Source of the DNA: Anadara kagoshimensis
Lineage: Eukaryota; Mollusca; Bivalvia; Arcoida; Arcidae
Length of the DNA stretch: 64,000 nucleotides
Assembly (NCBI GenBank): GCA_021292105.1
Contig: CM037869.1
Span: 44,910,990 to 44,974,989 of the forward strand
Direction: 5' to 3'
Positions 1 to 10,235 of this stretch are shown here, one piece after another (the stretch's first letter is position 1; every line of letters starts with the position of its first letter). The translations under genes and the position numbers were made by a program. The notes below the pieces were generated by a model. It ran no database searches and had not been told where the DNA came from. It saw only the letters and a program-made list of their open reading frames with translations.

Positions 1-592
1 AATATTTCGAGTTTTAGAAGGTTGTTTGTCATACATTTTTTTAATTTTGCACCTAAACATTACTTCGAGTTATCGGGGGTATTCGAATTATAAGAGTTTG
101 AGTTATCGAAGTTGTATTCATACAGTTTATATAGAAAACCGGTCGGGACAAAATAATGACTTCGAGTTATCCGTGGTATTCGAGATATCGAAGTTTGAGT
201 TATCGAAGTTCTACTGTACACCGCGAAAATAAATAACTTGTGTAATAATATACTTGAGCACTGTCTGGATGGAATAGAATAATAAGGGTGTCTTACGCCC
301 AAGTAAAGATTTCTTAACCTCGGACGATGCAGTTAGTCATGGTATGGTAGAAGAAAACGGAGTGCCATAAGAATAACCCGTAATTTCTTAAAGCAAACTG
401 ACATAGCATTCTAGTCTAAATTGTATATTTAACGGCTGTCGAACTATTCAGAATGTTTTTATGCCTCTGCCTATGGACTTGAGTGAATTGGTTGTTTTTG
501 TATAGAACACATAATCGCACCAAGTCAACCTAATAGCGGCCACAGGTCTTTCACAGATTTTTAATTCACGGAAATGATATTTTTTGTATTTA
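1..592. other. Intergenic, no gene seen
   Basis: AT-rich sequence without a supported gene. The only recurring piece is about 335-405, which resembles 29720-29785 (both contain a gaggaaaacggagt / gaggaaaccggagt core followed by a shared 'aactgaca'), so it is probably a worn dispersed repeat. Confidence 0.5.
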
Positions 593-806
593 CAGTACAG
601 ACCTGTCGAAAGTTTAACACTGTGTTAACGAATTAGAGGTAAACTTGGCTGCTGTTAGGTGGTAGAGATATAGATAACAAGTGACCAAAAAGCTGCCGGG
701 AGGTAGATTGCAGCTGACGAAAAGAGGCTGATACGAGCTTCCAACGAGCTTCCAATTTGGCCTTTTTTCGTTACCTTAGTGTTAAACTTTCGATAGGTCT
801 ATACTG
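593..806. mobile_element. MITE-1 copy, complete, TA-flanked
   Basis: Reference copy of the most frequent small transposon here. It starts CAGTACAGACCTGTCGAAAG and ends with the near-exact reverse complement (gtgttaaactttcgatagg then tctatactg). TA on both sides (591-592, 807-808) fits the TA target duplication of Tc1/mariner-type elements. No coding capacity: 214 bp. The interior has the family's 'gtggtagagatatagataacaagtgacc' type subterminal segment, which reappears as the monomer of the 97-bp array at 3693. Confidence 0.85.
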
Positions 807-1657
807 TATATATACATAGATGAAATGTCATTGGTCAGACGCCTAACCCCTTACGTGAACTAACAAATAAGTCACCGCAATCCCTGGTGCTTTCCACCTA
901 CTCCCACTTTTTGATATTAAGGTAAGAAAACCTTAAAGGCTGGTGAAATCCTGTTTTAGAATCCCTTCTGAAGAGACTTTAAAAATTCCGTTGTCACGTG
1001 ACACGGTACGTGTCAATGGCGCGATTCATTAAAGAATCCTCTCTGCACATCGCCCTTAGCACACTGCAAAGGATAACATTTCGGCTACTTCAATTATAGC
1101 TGGTCACGTCTCAATATACATATTCCTGACTGGTCAGTAACACTCCATTCATCCAATCAATCAATCAATAAATCAACAGTTTTAGAGATAGGTATTACAA
1201 AAAGGGGGTTGTAATATACTTTATAAAGCGACTCTGTTTCTGGTTTTTTTGTCATTTGTTCCCACGTTGTGTCACGAAGTCGAAAATGTGAAAAGTAAGT
1301 TTACACCATTTAAAATCTTTGATGAAATAAAAGAAGGTTTGATCAATTATCCTGCTTACACTAGTTTTTTTTTTTTTTTTTTTAAGTTGTTGTTACATGA
1401 AAATCCAACAATTAACGATCGAAGTCTACTATTTATTCGCCTTCTAAAATGCGTCAACCAGGCGTGAAACTTTATATTCAAGTTCCGACTGGAAACAAAG
1501 TTTTTTTTTGTAAACATGTCTGGTTTTGTGCTTTGGCTATTTAACAAAAAATGGGGTTTTTTTTTAATAACAACCATATGAACGATATTATTACATCGCT
1601 ATTATTCATGCCAGAGTAATTGGAAATACATATAAATAGTATGTGTGTGTTTATATA
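807..1657. other. Intergenic, no gene seen
   Basis: No supported gene. Contains a poly-T tract at about 1364-1383, further T-runs near 1501 and 1557, and a short 'atcaatcaatcaat' stretch near 1155. The short open frames across the poly-T are not credible as genes. Confidence 0.5.
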
Positions 1658-2721
1658 CAATACAGGCCTGTCAAAATTTTGACACTAAAGTTACAAATTG
1701 GCAGTCGAAATTTTGGTCCTTCGTTAGCTATGTCACAACGCCTTGGTCCTTCGTTAGCTATATCACGACGCCTTGGTCCCTCGTTAGCTATGTCACGACG
1801 CCTTGGTCCCTCGTTAGCTATGTCACGACGCCTTGGTCTCTCGTTAGCTATGTCACGACGCCTTGGTCCCTCGTTAGCTATATCACGACGCCTTGGTCCC
1901 TCGTTAGCTATGTCACGACGCCTTGGTCCCTCGTTAGCTATGTCACGACGCCTTGGTCCCTCATTAGCTATGTCACGACGCCTTGGTCCCTCGTTAGCTA
2001 TGTCACGACGCCTTGGTCCCTCGTTAGCTATGTCACGAAGCCTTGGTCCCTCGTTAGCTATGTCACGACGCCTTGGTCCCTCGTTAGCTATGTCACGACG
2101 CCTTGTCACGACGCCTTGTTACGACGCCTTGGTCCCTCGTTAGCTATGTCACGACGCCTTGGTCCCTCGTTAGCTATGTCACGACGCCTTGGTCCCTCGT
2201 TAGCTATGTCACGACGCCTTGGTCCCTCGTTAGCTATGTCACGACGCCTTGGTCCCTCGTTAGCTATATCACGACGCCTTGGTCCCTCGTTAGCTATGTC
2301 ACGACGCCTTGGTCCCTCGTTAGCTATATCACGACGCCTTGGTCCCTCGTTAGCTATATCACGACGCCTTGGTCCCTCGTTAGCTATATCACGACGCCTT
2401 GGCCCCTCGTTATGTATGTCACGACGCCTTGGCCCCTCGTTAGCTATATCACGACGCCTTGGTCCCTCGTTAGCTATGTCACGACGCCTTGGTCCCTCGT
2501 TAGCTATATCACGACGCCTTGGTCCCTCGTTAGCTATATCACGACGCCTTGGTCCCTCGTTAGCTATATCACGACGCCTTGGTCCCTCGTTATCTATGTC
2601 ACGATACCTTTTCAGTCGCTTTTCTTTTACCTCCTTGACATCCCTATCTCGGTTATTCGGCAGTCAAACTGTGACTTATATTTTGTTAGCTCAAAGTTAA
2701 ACTTTTGACAGGTCTGTAATG
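1658..2721. mobile_element. MITE-1 copy expanded by an internal 30-bp array
   Basis: Left end CAATACAGGCCTGTCAAAAT and right end aaacttttgacaggtctg / taatg are MITE-1 termini, flanked by TA (1656-1657 and 2722-2723). Ordinary copies are about 215 bp; this one is 1064 bp because the inside is a tandem array. The unit seed 'ggtccttcgttagctat' matches 'ggcccttcgttggctat' in the unexpanded copy at 12558-12771, so the array grew from MITE-1 internal sequence. Confidence 0.8.
1735..2610. repeat. 30-bp minisatellite, about 29 units
   Basis: The unit is 'ccttggtccctcgttagcta' followed by 'tgtcacgacg', highly homogeneous. The main variant is tgtcac versus tatcac. One irregular junction at about 2101-2130 (two shortened 'ccttgtcacgacg' units) marks an unequal-exchange or slippage event. 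Because 30 is divisible by 3, several frames on both strands stay open across the whole array; these are artefacts of the period, not genes. Confidence 0.95.
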
Positions 2722-2887
2722 TACACATGTCACGTCATCAGACAAACATAAAACCCCCATTATATAACCAGACCAAAATCAATAATAACAATAAAAAACG
2801 TTTAAATATATATGTATACAGTACAGTCATGTCGAAATTATTTCATTGAGCTAACGGAAATAACTTTCAGTTCGACTTGGGAGTTGA

Positions 2888-3208
2888 TTAATGGTGTTTA
2901 ACGTCCCAGTCAAGAAAATTTCACTTATATCGAGACGTTGCCAGCCTAAGCGCCTTAGCGGCAAAGGTGCAGAAAGTTCGCCTGTGCTTGCGCTGATGGC
3001 ATCATACAGCAGAGTTCTTTATCGCCCCATGCCTACCATGACACGGACCTCGTTTATTTTAAGTTTCCATCCCATGACTTTTATTTCGGAATGCCGTGTG
3101 CTTGGCACTATCCATTTTAATGTCTTGTGTCGGACCCGGTCGGAGTTCGAACCCACGACCTCCAATTTACGGCGCAAACATTCTACTAATTTAGCTAGTT
3201 CACTCGGT
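2888..3208 (-). mobile_element. SINE-B copy (tRNA-derived)
   Basis: On the minus strand it begins with a worn tRNA-like head (B-box ggttcgaactccgacc-like at about 3139-3160). It runs through the shared body (cattccgaaataaaagtcat, tggtaggcatggggcgata) and ends in the family tail 'tataagtgaaattttcttg / actgggacgttaaacacc'. The same layout recurs at 16395, 35229, 38755, 51940, 57000 and 62190. Confidence 0.8.
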
Positions 3209-3212
3209 GTCG

Positions 3213-3392
3213 TTATAATGTGACTAGGGGAGTGGTATGTTTGTCTGCGACGTACTGACTTGTTGAGCTAGCACCTTAAAGTCGCCTGAGTGTGCGCTGG
3301 TACAAGACAGAATATAAAATACACGAACTTGTTCTCGACTCAAATAGCTGTAAAATTACGGACGCGACGTTAAGCAACATTCAACAACAACA
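3213..3392 (+). mobile_element. SINE-A copy, 5'-truncated
   Basis: Lacks the tRNA head. Contains the SINE-A body 'gctagcaccttaaagtcgcc', 'gcgctggtacaagacag', the 'agctg aaaat' segment and the tail 'cgcgacgttaagcaacattc' plus aacaacaaca. Compare the complete copy at 28469. Confidence 0.8.
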
Positions 3393-3692
3393 TGTCGAGA
3401 GATACACAGCAACTACTGATAAATGGCTTACAACGTGCCGAGGTGAGTTGTCGATTCGGTACTAAATTGTAAGACCGATGTTAAATTTTTGACAGGTCTG
3501 TACTGTATTTATAAAGCAATGTGATTATTCGGTACATCTAGATCTTAGCACTAGCATAAATCAGTAAAGTCATTCCAAATTCAACGCACATATATATAAT
3601 CATTAAACATTTTATCTTTTTTTCTCTTTAACGATGTAACTGGGGACTATCTCAAAATTTCAGAATTATGAATTTTACGTAAAATGACACTA

Positions 3693-6600
3693 CAGTACAG
3701 ACGTGTCGAAAAGTTAAAACCGAGCTAACGAAAAGGATTAAGATCTCGGCTGGCGGGTGATCGAGATACGGATAGTTAGTGACCAAATACATTACAGACG
3801 TGTCGAAAATTTTAAAACACAGTAGTCAGCGCTCGGTTGCCAAGTGGCCGAATACAGTACAGACGTGTCGAAAATCTAAAACTGAGCTACCGAAAAAGTA
3901 GTCAGCGCTCGGTTGCCGAGTGACCGAGATTCGGATAGTTAGAGGCCGAATACAGTACAGATGTGTCGAAAGTTTTACAGAGAGCTACCGAACAGTAGTC
4001 AGCGCTGGGTCGCCGAGTGATCGAGATTCGGATAGTTAGTGACCGAATACAAAACAAACGTGTCGAAAATCTAAAACTTAGCTACCGAAAAGTAGTCAGC
4101 GCTCGGTCGCCGAGTGATCGAGATTCGGATAGTTAGAGGCCGAATATAGTTCAGACGTGTCGTAAGTTTAAAACTTAGCTATTGAAAAGTAGTCAGCGCT
4201 CGGTTGCCGAGTGGCCGAGATACGGATAGTTAGTGACCGAATACAGTACAGACGTGTCGAAACCCGAAAAGTAGTCAGCGCTTAGGTGCTGAGTGACCGA
4301 GATACGGATAGTTAGTGGCCGAATACAGTACAAACGTGTCGAAAATCTAAAACTGAGCTACCGAAAAGTAGTCAGCGCTCGGTTGCCGAGTGGCCGAGAT
4401 ACGGATAGTTAGTGGCCAATACAATACAGACGTGTCGAAAATCTAAAACTGAGCTACCGAAAAGTAGTCAGCGCTCGGTTGCCGAGTGGCCGAGATACGG
4501 ATAGTTAGTGGCCGAATACAATACAGACGTGTCGAAATTTTAACACTGAGCTACCGAAAAGTAGTCAGCGCTCGGTTGCCGAGTGATCGAGATACGGATA
4601 GTAAGTGGCCGAATACAGTACAGACGTGTCGAAAATCAAAAACTGAGCTACCGAAAAAGTAGTCAGCGCTCGGTTGCCGAGTAATCGAGATACGGATAGT
4701 TAGTGTCCGAATACAGTACAGACGTGTCGAAAATCTAAAACTGAGCTACCGAAAAGTAGTCAGCGCTCGGTCGCCGAGTAATCGAGATACGGATAGTTAA
4801 TGGCCGTATACAAAACAACGTGTCGAAAATCTAAAACTGAGCTACCGAAAAGAAGTCAGCGCTCGGTCGCCGAGTGATCGAGATTCGGATAGTAAGAGGC
4901 CGAATATAGTTCAGATCTGTCGAAAGTTTAACACTTAGCTACCGAAAAGTATAGTCAGCGCTCGGTTGCCGAGTGGCCGAGATTCGGATAGTTAGTGGCC
5001 GAATACAGTACAAACGTGTCGATAATCTAAAACTGAGCTACCGAAAAGTAGTCAGCGCTCGGTCGCCGAGTGATCGAGATTCGGATAGTTAATGGCCGTA
5101 TACAAAACAAACGTGTCGAAAATCTAAAACTGAGCTACCGAAAAGTAGTCAGCGCTCGGTCGCCGAGTGATCGAGATTCGGATAGTTAGTGAACGTATAC
5201 AAAACAAACGTGTCGAAAATCTAAAACTGAGCTACCGAAAAATAGTCAGCGCTTAGCTGCTAAGTGATCGAGATACGTATAGTTAGTGGCCGAATACAGT
5301 ACAGACGTGTCGAAAATCTAAAACTGAGCTACCGAAAAGTAGTCAGCGCTCGGCTGCCGAGTGACCGAGATACGGATAGTTAGTGGCCGAATACAGTACA
5401 GACGTGTCGAAAATCTAAAACTGAGCTACCGAAAAGTAGTCAGCGCTTAGCTGCTAAGTGATCGAGATACGTATAGTTAGTGGCCGAATACAGTACAGAC
5501 GTGTCGAAAATCTAAAACTGAGCTACCGAAAAGTAGTCAGCGCTCGGTCGCCGAGTGATCGAGATTCGGATAGTTAGTGAACGTATACAAAACAAACGTG
5601 TCGAAAATCTAAAACTGAGCTACCGAAAAATAGTCAGCGCTTAGCTGCTAAGTGATCGAGATACGTATAGTTAGTGGCCGAATACAGTACAGACGTGTCG
5701 AAAATCTAAAACTGAGCTACCGAAAAGTAGTCAGCGCTCGGCTGCCGAGTGACCGAGATACGGATAGTTAGTGGCCGAATACAGTACAGACGTGTCGAAA
5801 ATCTAAAACTGAGCTACCGAAAAGTAGTCAGCGCTTAGCTGCTAAGTGATCGAGATACGTATAGTTAGTGGCCGAATACAGTACAGACGTGTCGAAAATA
5901 TAAAACTGAGCTACCGAAAAATAGTCAGCGCTTAGCTGCTAAGTGATCGAGATACGTATAGTTAGTGGCCGAATACAGTACAGACGTGTCGAAAATATAA
6001 AACTGAGCTACCGAAAAAAGTCAGCGCTTAGCTGCTAAGTGATCGAGATACGGATAGCTAGTGGCCGAATACAGTACAGACGTGTCGAAAATCTAAAACT
6101 GAGCTACCGAAAAATAGTCAGCGCTTAGCTGCTAAGTGATCGAGATACGGATAGTTAATCACCGAATACAGTACAGACGTGTCGAAAATCTAAAACTGAG
6201 CTACCGAAAAATAGTCAACGCTTAGCTGCTAAGTGATCGAGATACGGATAGTTAGTGGCCGAATACAGTACAGACGTGTCGAAAATCTAAAACTGAGCTA
6301 CCGAAAAATAGTCAGCGCTTAGCTGCTAAGTGATCGAGATACGTATAGTAAGTGGCCGAATACAGTATAGACGTGTTGAAAATATAAAACTGAGCTACCG
6401 AAAAATAGTCAGCGCTTAGCTGCTAAGTGATCGAGATACGTATAGTAAGTGGCCGAATACAGTATAGACGTGTTGAAAATATAAAACTGAGCTACCGAAA
6501 AATAGTCAGCGCTTAGCTGCTAAGTGATCGAGATACGGATAGTTAGTGGCCGAATACAGTACAGACGTGTCGAAAATCTAAAACTGAGCTACCGAAAAGT

Positions 6601-7323
6601 AGTGAGCGCTTAGTTGCTGAGTAATCGAGATACGGATAGTTAGTGGCCGAATACAGTACAGACGTGTCGAAAATCTAAAACTGAGCTACCGAAAAGTAGT
6701 CAGCGCTTAGTTGCCGAGTGATCGAGATTCGGATAGTTAGTGGCCGAATACAGTACAGACGTGTCGAAAGTTCAACACTTTGCTACCGAAAAGTAGTCAG
6801 CGCTTAGTTGCCGTGTGATCGAGATACGGATAGTTAGTGGCCGAATACAGTACAGACGTGTCGAAAGTTCAACACTTTGCTACCGAAAAGTAGTCAGCGC
6901 TTAGTTGCCGAGTGATCGAGATTCGGATAGTTAGAGGCCGAATATAGTTCAGATCTGTCGAAAGTTTAACACTTAGCTACCGAAAAGTAGCCAGCGCTCG
7001 GTTGCCAAGTGGCCGAGATACATGTATGAATAGTTAGTGGCCGAATACAGTACAGTCGTGTCGAGATTCTAAAACTGAGCTACCGAAAAAGTAGTCAGCG
7101 CGCTCGGTCGCCGAGTGATCGAGATACGGATAGTTAGTGGTCGAATACAGAACAGACGTGTCGAAAATCTAAAACTGAAAGGCGTCAAAGCTGGATTGCC
7201 AGATAGCAATAGGCATATATATGCCGAAAAGGTGTCGATATATCGCAAGCGAAGAGCTGAGATGAACTGCCGATTCGGCACTAATTCCCTACCTTAATGT
7301 TAAACTTTTGACAGGTCTGTACT
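3693..7323. repeat. 97-bp satellite array inside a MITE-1 (about 34 units)
   Basis: Opens with a TA plus MITE-1 left end (CAGTACAGACGTGTCGAAAA) and closes with a MITE-1 right end (taaacttttgacaggtctgt at 7300-7320). In between are about 34 head-to-tail copies of a 97-bp monomer that is itself the MITE left end plus its subterminal sequence. Each monomer has 'gagctaccgaaaagtagtca', a short hairpin (CTCGG-ttg-CCGAG or CTTAG-ctg-CTAAG), 'gatacggatagttagtggcc' and the next 'gaatacagtacagacgtg'. At about 5150-5920 a block of four monomers (about 388 bp) is duplicated: the marker 'gaacgtatacaaaacaaacg' occurs at 5191 and 5579. No coding frames. Confidence 0.93.
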
Positions 7324-8544
7324 TATTTTAATTACACTGTAGTTTCTTAACAGTTCTATCTTGTATTATGTAAAATGAAACCAAATTAAATCAAATCAGA
7401 TTTATGTATTTTTTATTTGTTCTATTTTAAGTGCAAATGCACTTAATTGATCATATTGAAAATTTTAGAAGTAATGTTTGAATTGTTTTAAGTGAACTTA
7501 AATTAAATAAAAAAATTTAAATTTTTTCCTCATTTCGAGGCGGTCAGTTTGGAAAAATTGAAGAAATAAGAGTCCCTTTATAAGAGTATGTAATAGTTAC
7601 TAACCGAGTCAGAGGGGTTCATCAATTTGCTTCGCGGTTCGTGATCACTAAACGCACGTGCCCAGGTGTTTCAAATTGATGGACCCCGATGACGAGGTTC
7701 GTAACTGACTTACACGATGACAATAATACAGTTCAAAATATTGCGTACAAACGATTAAAATCATTCATACAGTAGTTTAAAATATTGCAATTGATTATTT
7801 TATTAAAAATACACGATCAAAATCTAGTATCATTTTCAAAAAGAGAATCATGATGGCAGAAAATTATCAAGCAAATACTAAATATATATGTCTCCCTTTT
7901 AACACCTATCAGTCGTAAGTCCTACTCTGGCCCAATGGATAGCAAGCCTGCTTGGCAATGAAGAGGTTGTGAGTTCGAATCTCGACTGAAGTCCTCTTTT
8001 TTAAATTTTAGAAAAATGCAATGTCATTTCACGCATGAGCGAAAGTTGAAAAACAAACGCACGGAGTTTTTTAATTCCATACACACTGTTCAAGATGTCT
8101 GACTACAATTCAGACGAAATATTGAGTCAAGCATTAGATTTTAAAATGAACAGGTTTTTTTTTACTGAAAATACATATAAAACCATAGAAGACTGAACAG
8201 GCATTTTCAAAATTTTACAAAAAGCCGTAGATGTACTTCCAATGCTTGATGACGGTGGTCCATCTCAAATGAGTGCTTTCACTTATGGAGATGGAATAGG
8301 TACGTATAAGTTTAAATTTTTAAAAGAGTATTTAATATATGTCCGCAATTTTACGTTGTAGCATTGTACTTGGCTAAAAAGATCCCCGTCAACATTGTTA
8401 TGCTTAAACATGTTTAATACATCGAGCACGAACATACCGATCCGTGTTCTGATTACAATCCCAAAAGCAAAATTTCTATGAGAATTGGACTCAATAAATT
8501 TTTTAATGTCATGATTTTTGTATTTGTTGTTTCATTTTGGATAT
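7324..8544. other. Intergenic with a degenerate tRNA-like stretch
   Basis: AT-rich, no supported gene. A 'gcacgtgcccaggtgtttca' string at 7654-7673 is shared with the palindrome at 8545-8653. A short open stretch from an ATG at 8095 ends after about 33 codons; the following 120 bp stays open in the same frame up to a GTACGT at 8299. It could be a decayed exon, but nothing is recognisable. Confidence 0.45.
7919..7996 (+). other. tRNA-like sequence, degenerate
   Basis: Has an A-box-like 'tggcccaatggatagca' and a good B-box 'gagttcgaatctc', with a T-run (ctctttttt) just after. The acceptor arms do not pair and the anticodon arm is poor, so it is a tRNA pseudogene or the head of a SINE rather than a working tRNA. 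Confidence 0.45.
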
Positions 8545-8653
8545 CTCGATTGTCTATTGTTTACTAGCACGTGCCCAGGTGTTTCAAGTTGAACTACCCG
8601 GTGGTTCAACTTGAAACACCTGGGCACGTGCTAGTAAACAATAGACAATCGAG
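8545..8653. repeat. 109-bp near-perfect palindrome
   Basis: Arms 8545-8598 and 8600-8653 are reverse complements over 54 bp with a single mismatch (T8595 against G8603, a wobble in RNA) and a one-base centre at 8599. The outer arm begins CTCGATTGTCTATTGTTTAC, and the inner part includes the palindromic CACGTG. The absence of a spacer and the near identity of the arms suggest a very recent origin or active maintenance. Confidence 0.95.
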
Positions 8654-9139
8654 TATTCAAGTTGGTTACCGACCCGAAGAAAACGAAAGAGTTATCGTGT
8701 AAGCGCAGAAAAACACTGATTTTGGGTAATCGTGCTGATTTTCACAATATAATTAAGATCTACTCGGAGAGGGTGGCAAACCAAGGTGCCGTGATAACCG
8801 TATTGCATGTACTTTATCTGAAACGTGTTCACTACTACTCACTGAATCAAATACTAATCAATACAGTTCAAAATCAACCTAGACATTGACTGAGTTGTTT
8901 TTATAAGAGGCCAAAAGTTCACATTAGGTCATAAAAGTGACACAATGATCTGAGTAGTTTCTAGTTTGAAACGAAACGGAGGGTACATAAATGAAACAGA
9001 GGCTACACGAATGAAGCAGATCGAGGCTTGTATTAACGTATATTCAATATTTCATTATCAAATGACAATTAAAGGCAATAGTTTGCTCATTAAAAATTTT
9101 TTAATTTTGTCGAAATCGTGTTACGCTTCCAACAATGGT
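8654..9139. other. Intergenic, no gene seen
   Basis: AT-rich, short open frames only, none with recognisable content. Confidence 0.45.
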
Positions 9140-9510
9140 CAAGTTCTTTGATTTGTAGCAGGAAAGGGAAAACATGCCACGGTCAAACCCGCACTCGAAT
9201 CCGGGACCTTTCCCATACTAGCGGAACGCTCTACCCACTGAGTTACTCGGCCACCTATCGAGTTCGGCCTGCAACATTCCTTTCTTACTTTTTTCAATTC
9301 AATGCACTTGAATCGAAACTACAAGGTTCCACCCTGGGACAAATTGCAACCTGTTGATCGGCTACTTCTCAGGGTCGGTGGAGTCCCCAAATGTAACAGG
9401 AAAAGGAAAACATGCAGCGATCAAACCAACACTCGAACCAGGACCTTCCCTATACAAGCGGGACATTCTACCCACTGAGCTACCCGGCCATCTATCGAGT
9501 ACGGCCCACC
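9140..9510 (-). mobile_element. SINE-C, tandem dimer
   Basis: Two minus-strand tRNA-like heads, each with a B-box (actcgaatccggga at about 9193 and actcgaaccaggac at about 9431 in plus orientation) and an A-box region (ctacccactgag). Each is followed by an 'aggaaagggaaaacatgc' or 'aacaggaaaaggaaaacatg' tail. The same dimeric layout is seen in plus orientation at 46515-46825, so the dimer itself is the mobile unit. Confidence 0.7.
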
Positions 9511-9539
9511 ACAGATTGATAATTATTAAATAAATTCGT

Positions 9540-10110
9540 AGGCTACTCGGTCATCGGCGGTATAACGAGGAAAAACCATGGTTATCCCCCACCTTTCGAA
9601 GAAAGAGGTGATATTTAATCCGAGTTACCGTCCTTCCTTCCGCCCGTCTTTCCGAAATTATTGTCTTCGCTAATTCTCCAAAACTAGTAACCACAAATCA
9701 ATCAGCGTAGAGATCAAAGAAGATTTAGATGGTTAGAACATGTTTTGAGAATGCCACAACAACAAATACCAAAACAAGCACTTTTTTGGACACCACAGGG
9801 GAAATTAAAGAAAGCCAGGAAGACCAAAACAGACCTGGAGAAGAACTATAAAGGCTGAACTGGAAGACCTTGGACTATCCTGGGGGCAGGCACAAAAAAT
9901 GGCAAAGGACAGGGTGAAGTGGAGGCAACTTGTTATGGCCTTATGTCCCACCAGCGATGAAGAGGATAGAAGAAGATAGAAGTAACCACTATTTCACGAA
10001 ACTTGGAACAAGGTATCAATATAGATAGGAGATGGGCATATCGTTAACCAGAGTTGGTTTGGTTTTTTTTCTTGGAGTTATGACCCTTTGAACAAATTAC
10101 AAAAAGAACC
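9540..10110. repeat. Dispersed repeat split by a LINE insertion
   Basis: The two parts (9540-9694 and 9981-10110) read as one interrupted sequence: '...ccaaaactagtaaccac' then 'tatttcacgaaacttggaac...'. The 9-bp AGTAACCAC on both sides of the insert (9686-9694 and 9981-9989) is the target-site duplication. Confidence 0.65.
9695..9980 (+). pseudogene. LINE reverse-transcriptase C-terminal tail, frameshifted
   Basis: The plus strand encodes the tail typical of non-LTR retrotransposon ORF2: 'RFRWLEHVLRMPQQQIPKQA' like sequence, then 'LFWTPQGKLKK'. After a one-step frame change near 9810 comes 'GRPKQTWRRTIKAELEDLGL' and 'SWGQAQKMAKDRVKWRQLVM'. The GHVLRM, GRPK.TWRR and DR..WR signatures are those I know from invertebrate endonuclease-RT LINEs. 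It ends in a short 'gatagaagaagatagaag' tail and is bounded by a 9-bp target-site duplication, so this is a 5'-truncated dead insertion. Confidence 0.8.
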
Positions 10111-10235
10111 TGCTGGTGGGGGTTTCTAATTCACTGAATTTGCTATTGTTTGACGTTATGCACGTACAAAGTATAATTTTAATATTGTTTATTTTAATTT
10201 AACTGCAGTTGCCTCCATTCCATTTGCTATCACTA

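Larger units (their letters stand above)
2819..3505. mobile_element. MITE-1 copy carrying two SINE insertions
   Basis: Starts CAGTACAGTCATGTCGAAAT, ends gacaggtctgtactg, flanked by TA (2817-2818, 3506-3507). The interior holds a minus-strand SINE-B (about 2888-3208) directly followed by a 5'-truncated plus-strand SINE-A (about 3213-3392), which explains the 687-bp length. Confidence 0.75.

Noticed and set aside
1643..2708. Long open frames (up to 351 codons) on both strands
   Set aside because: The 30-bp array has a period divisible by three, so frames without a stop in one unit stay open throughout. No start context, splice signals or domain.
3693..7323. CRISPR-like regular repeats
   Set aside because: Direct tandem repeats without unique spacers, in a eukaryotic genome, bounded by transposon ends.
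8095..8300. Small coding exon starting MSDYNSDEILSQ
   Set aside because: In-frame stop after about 33 codons, no recognisable domain, no partner exon. It may be a decayed gene fragment but cannot be supported.
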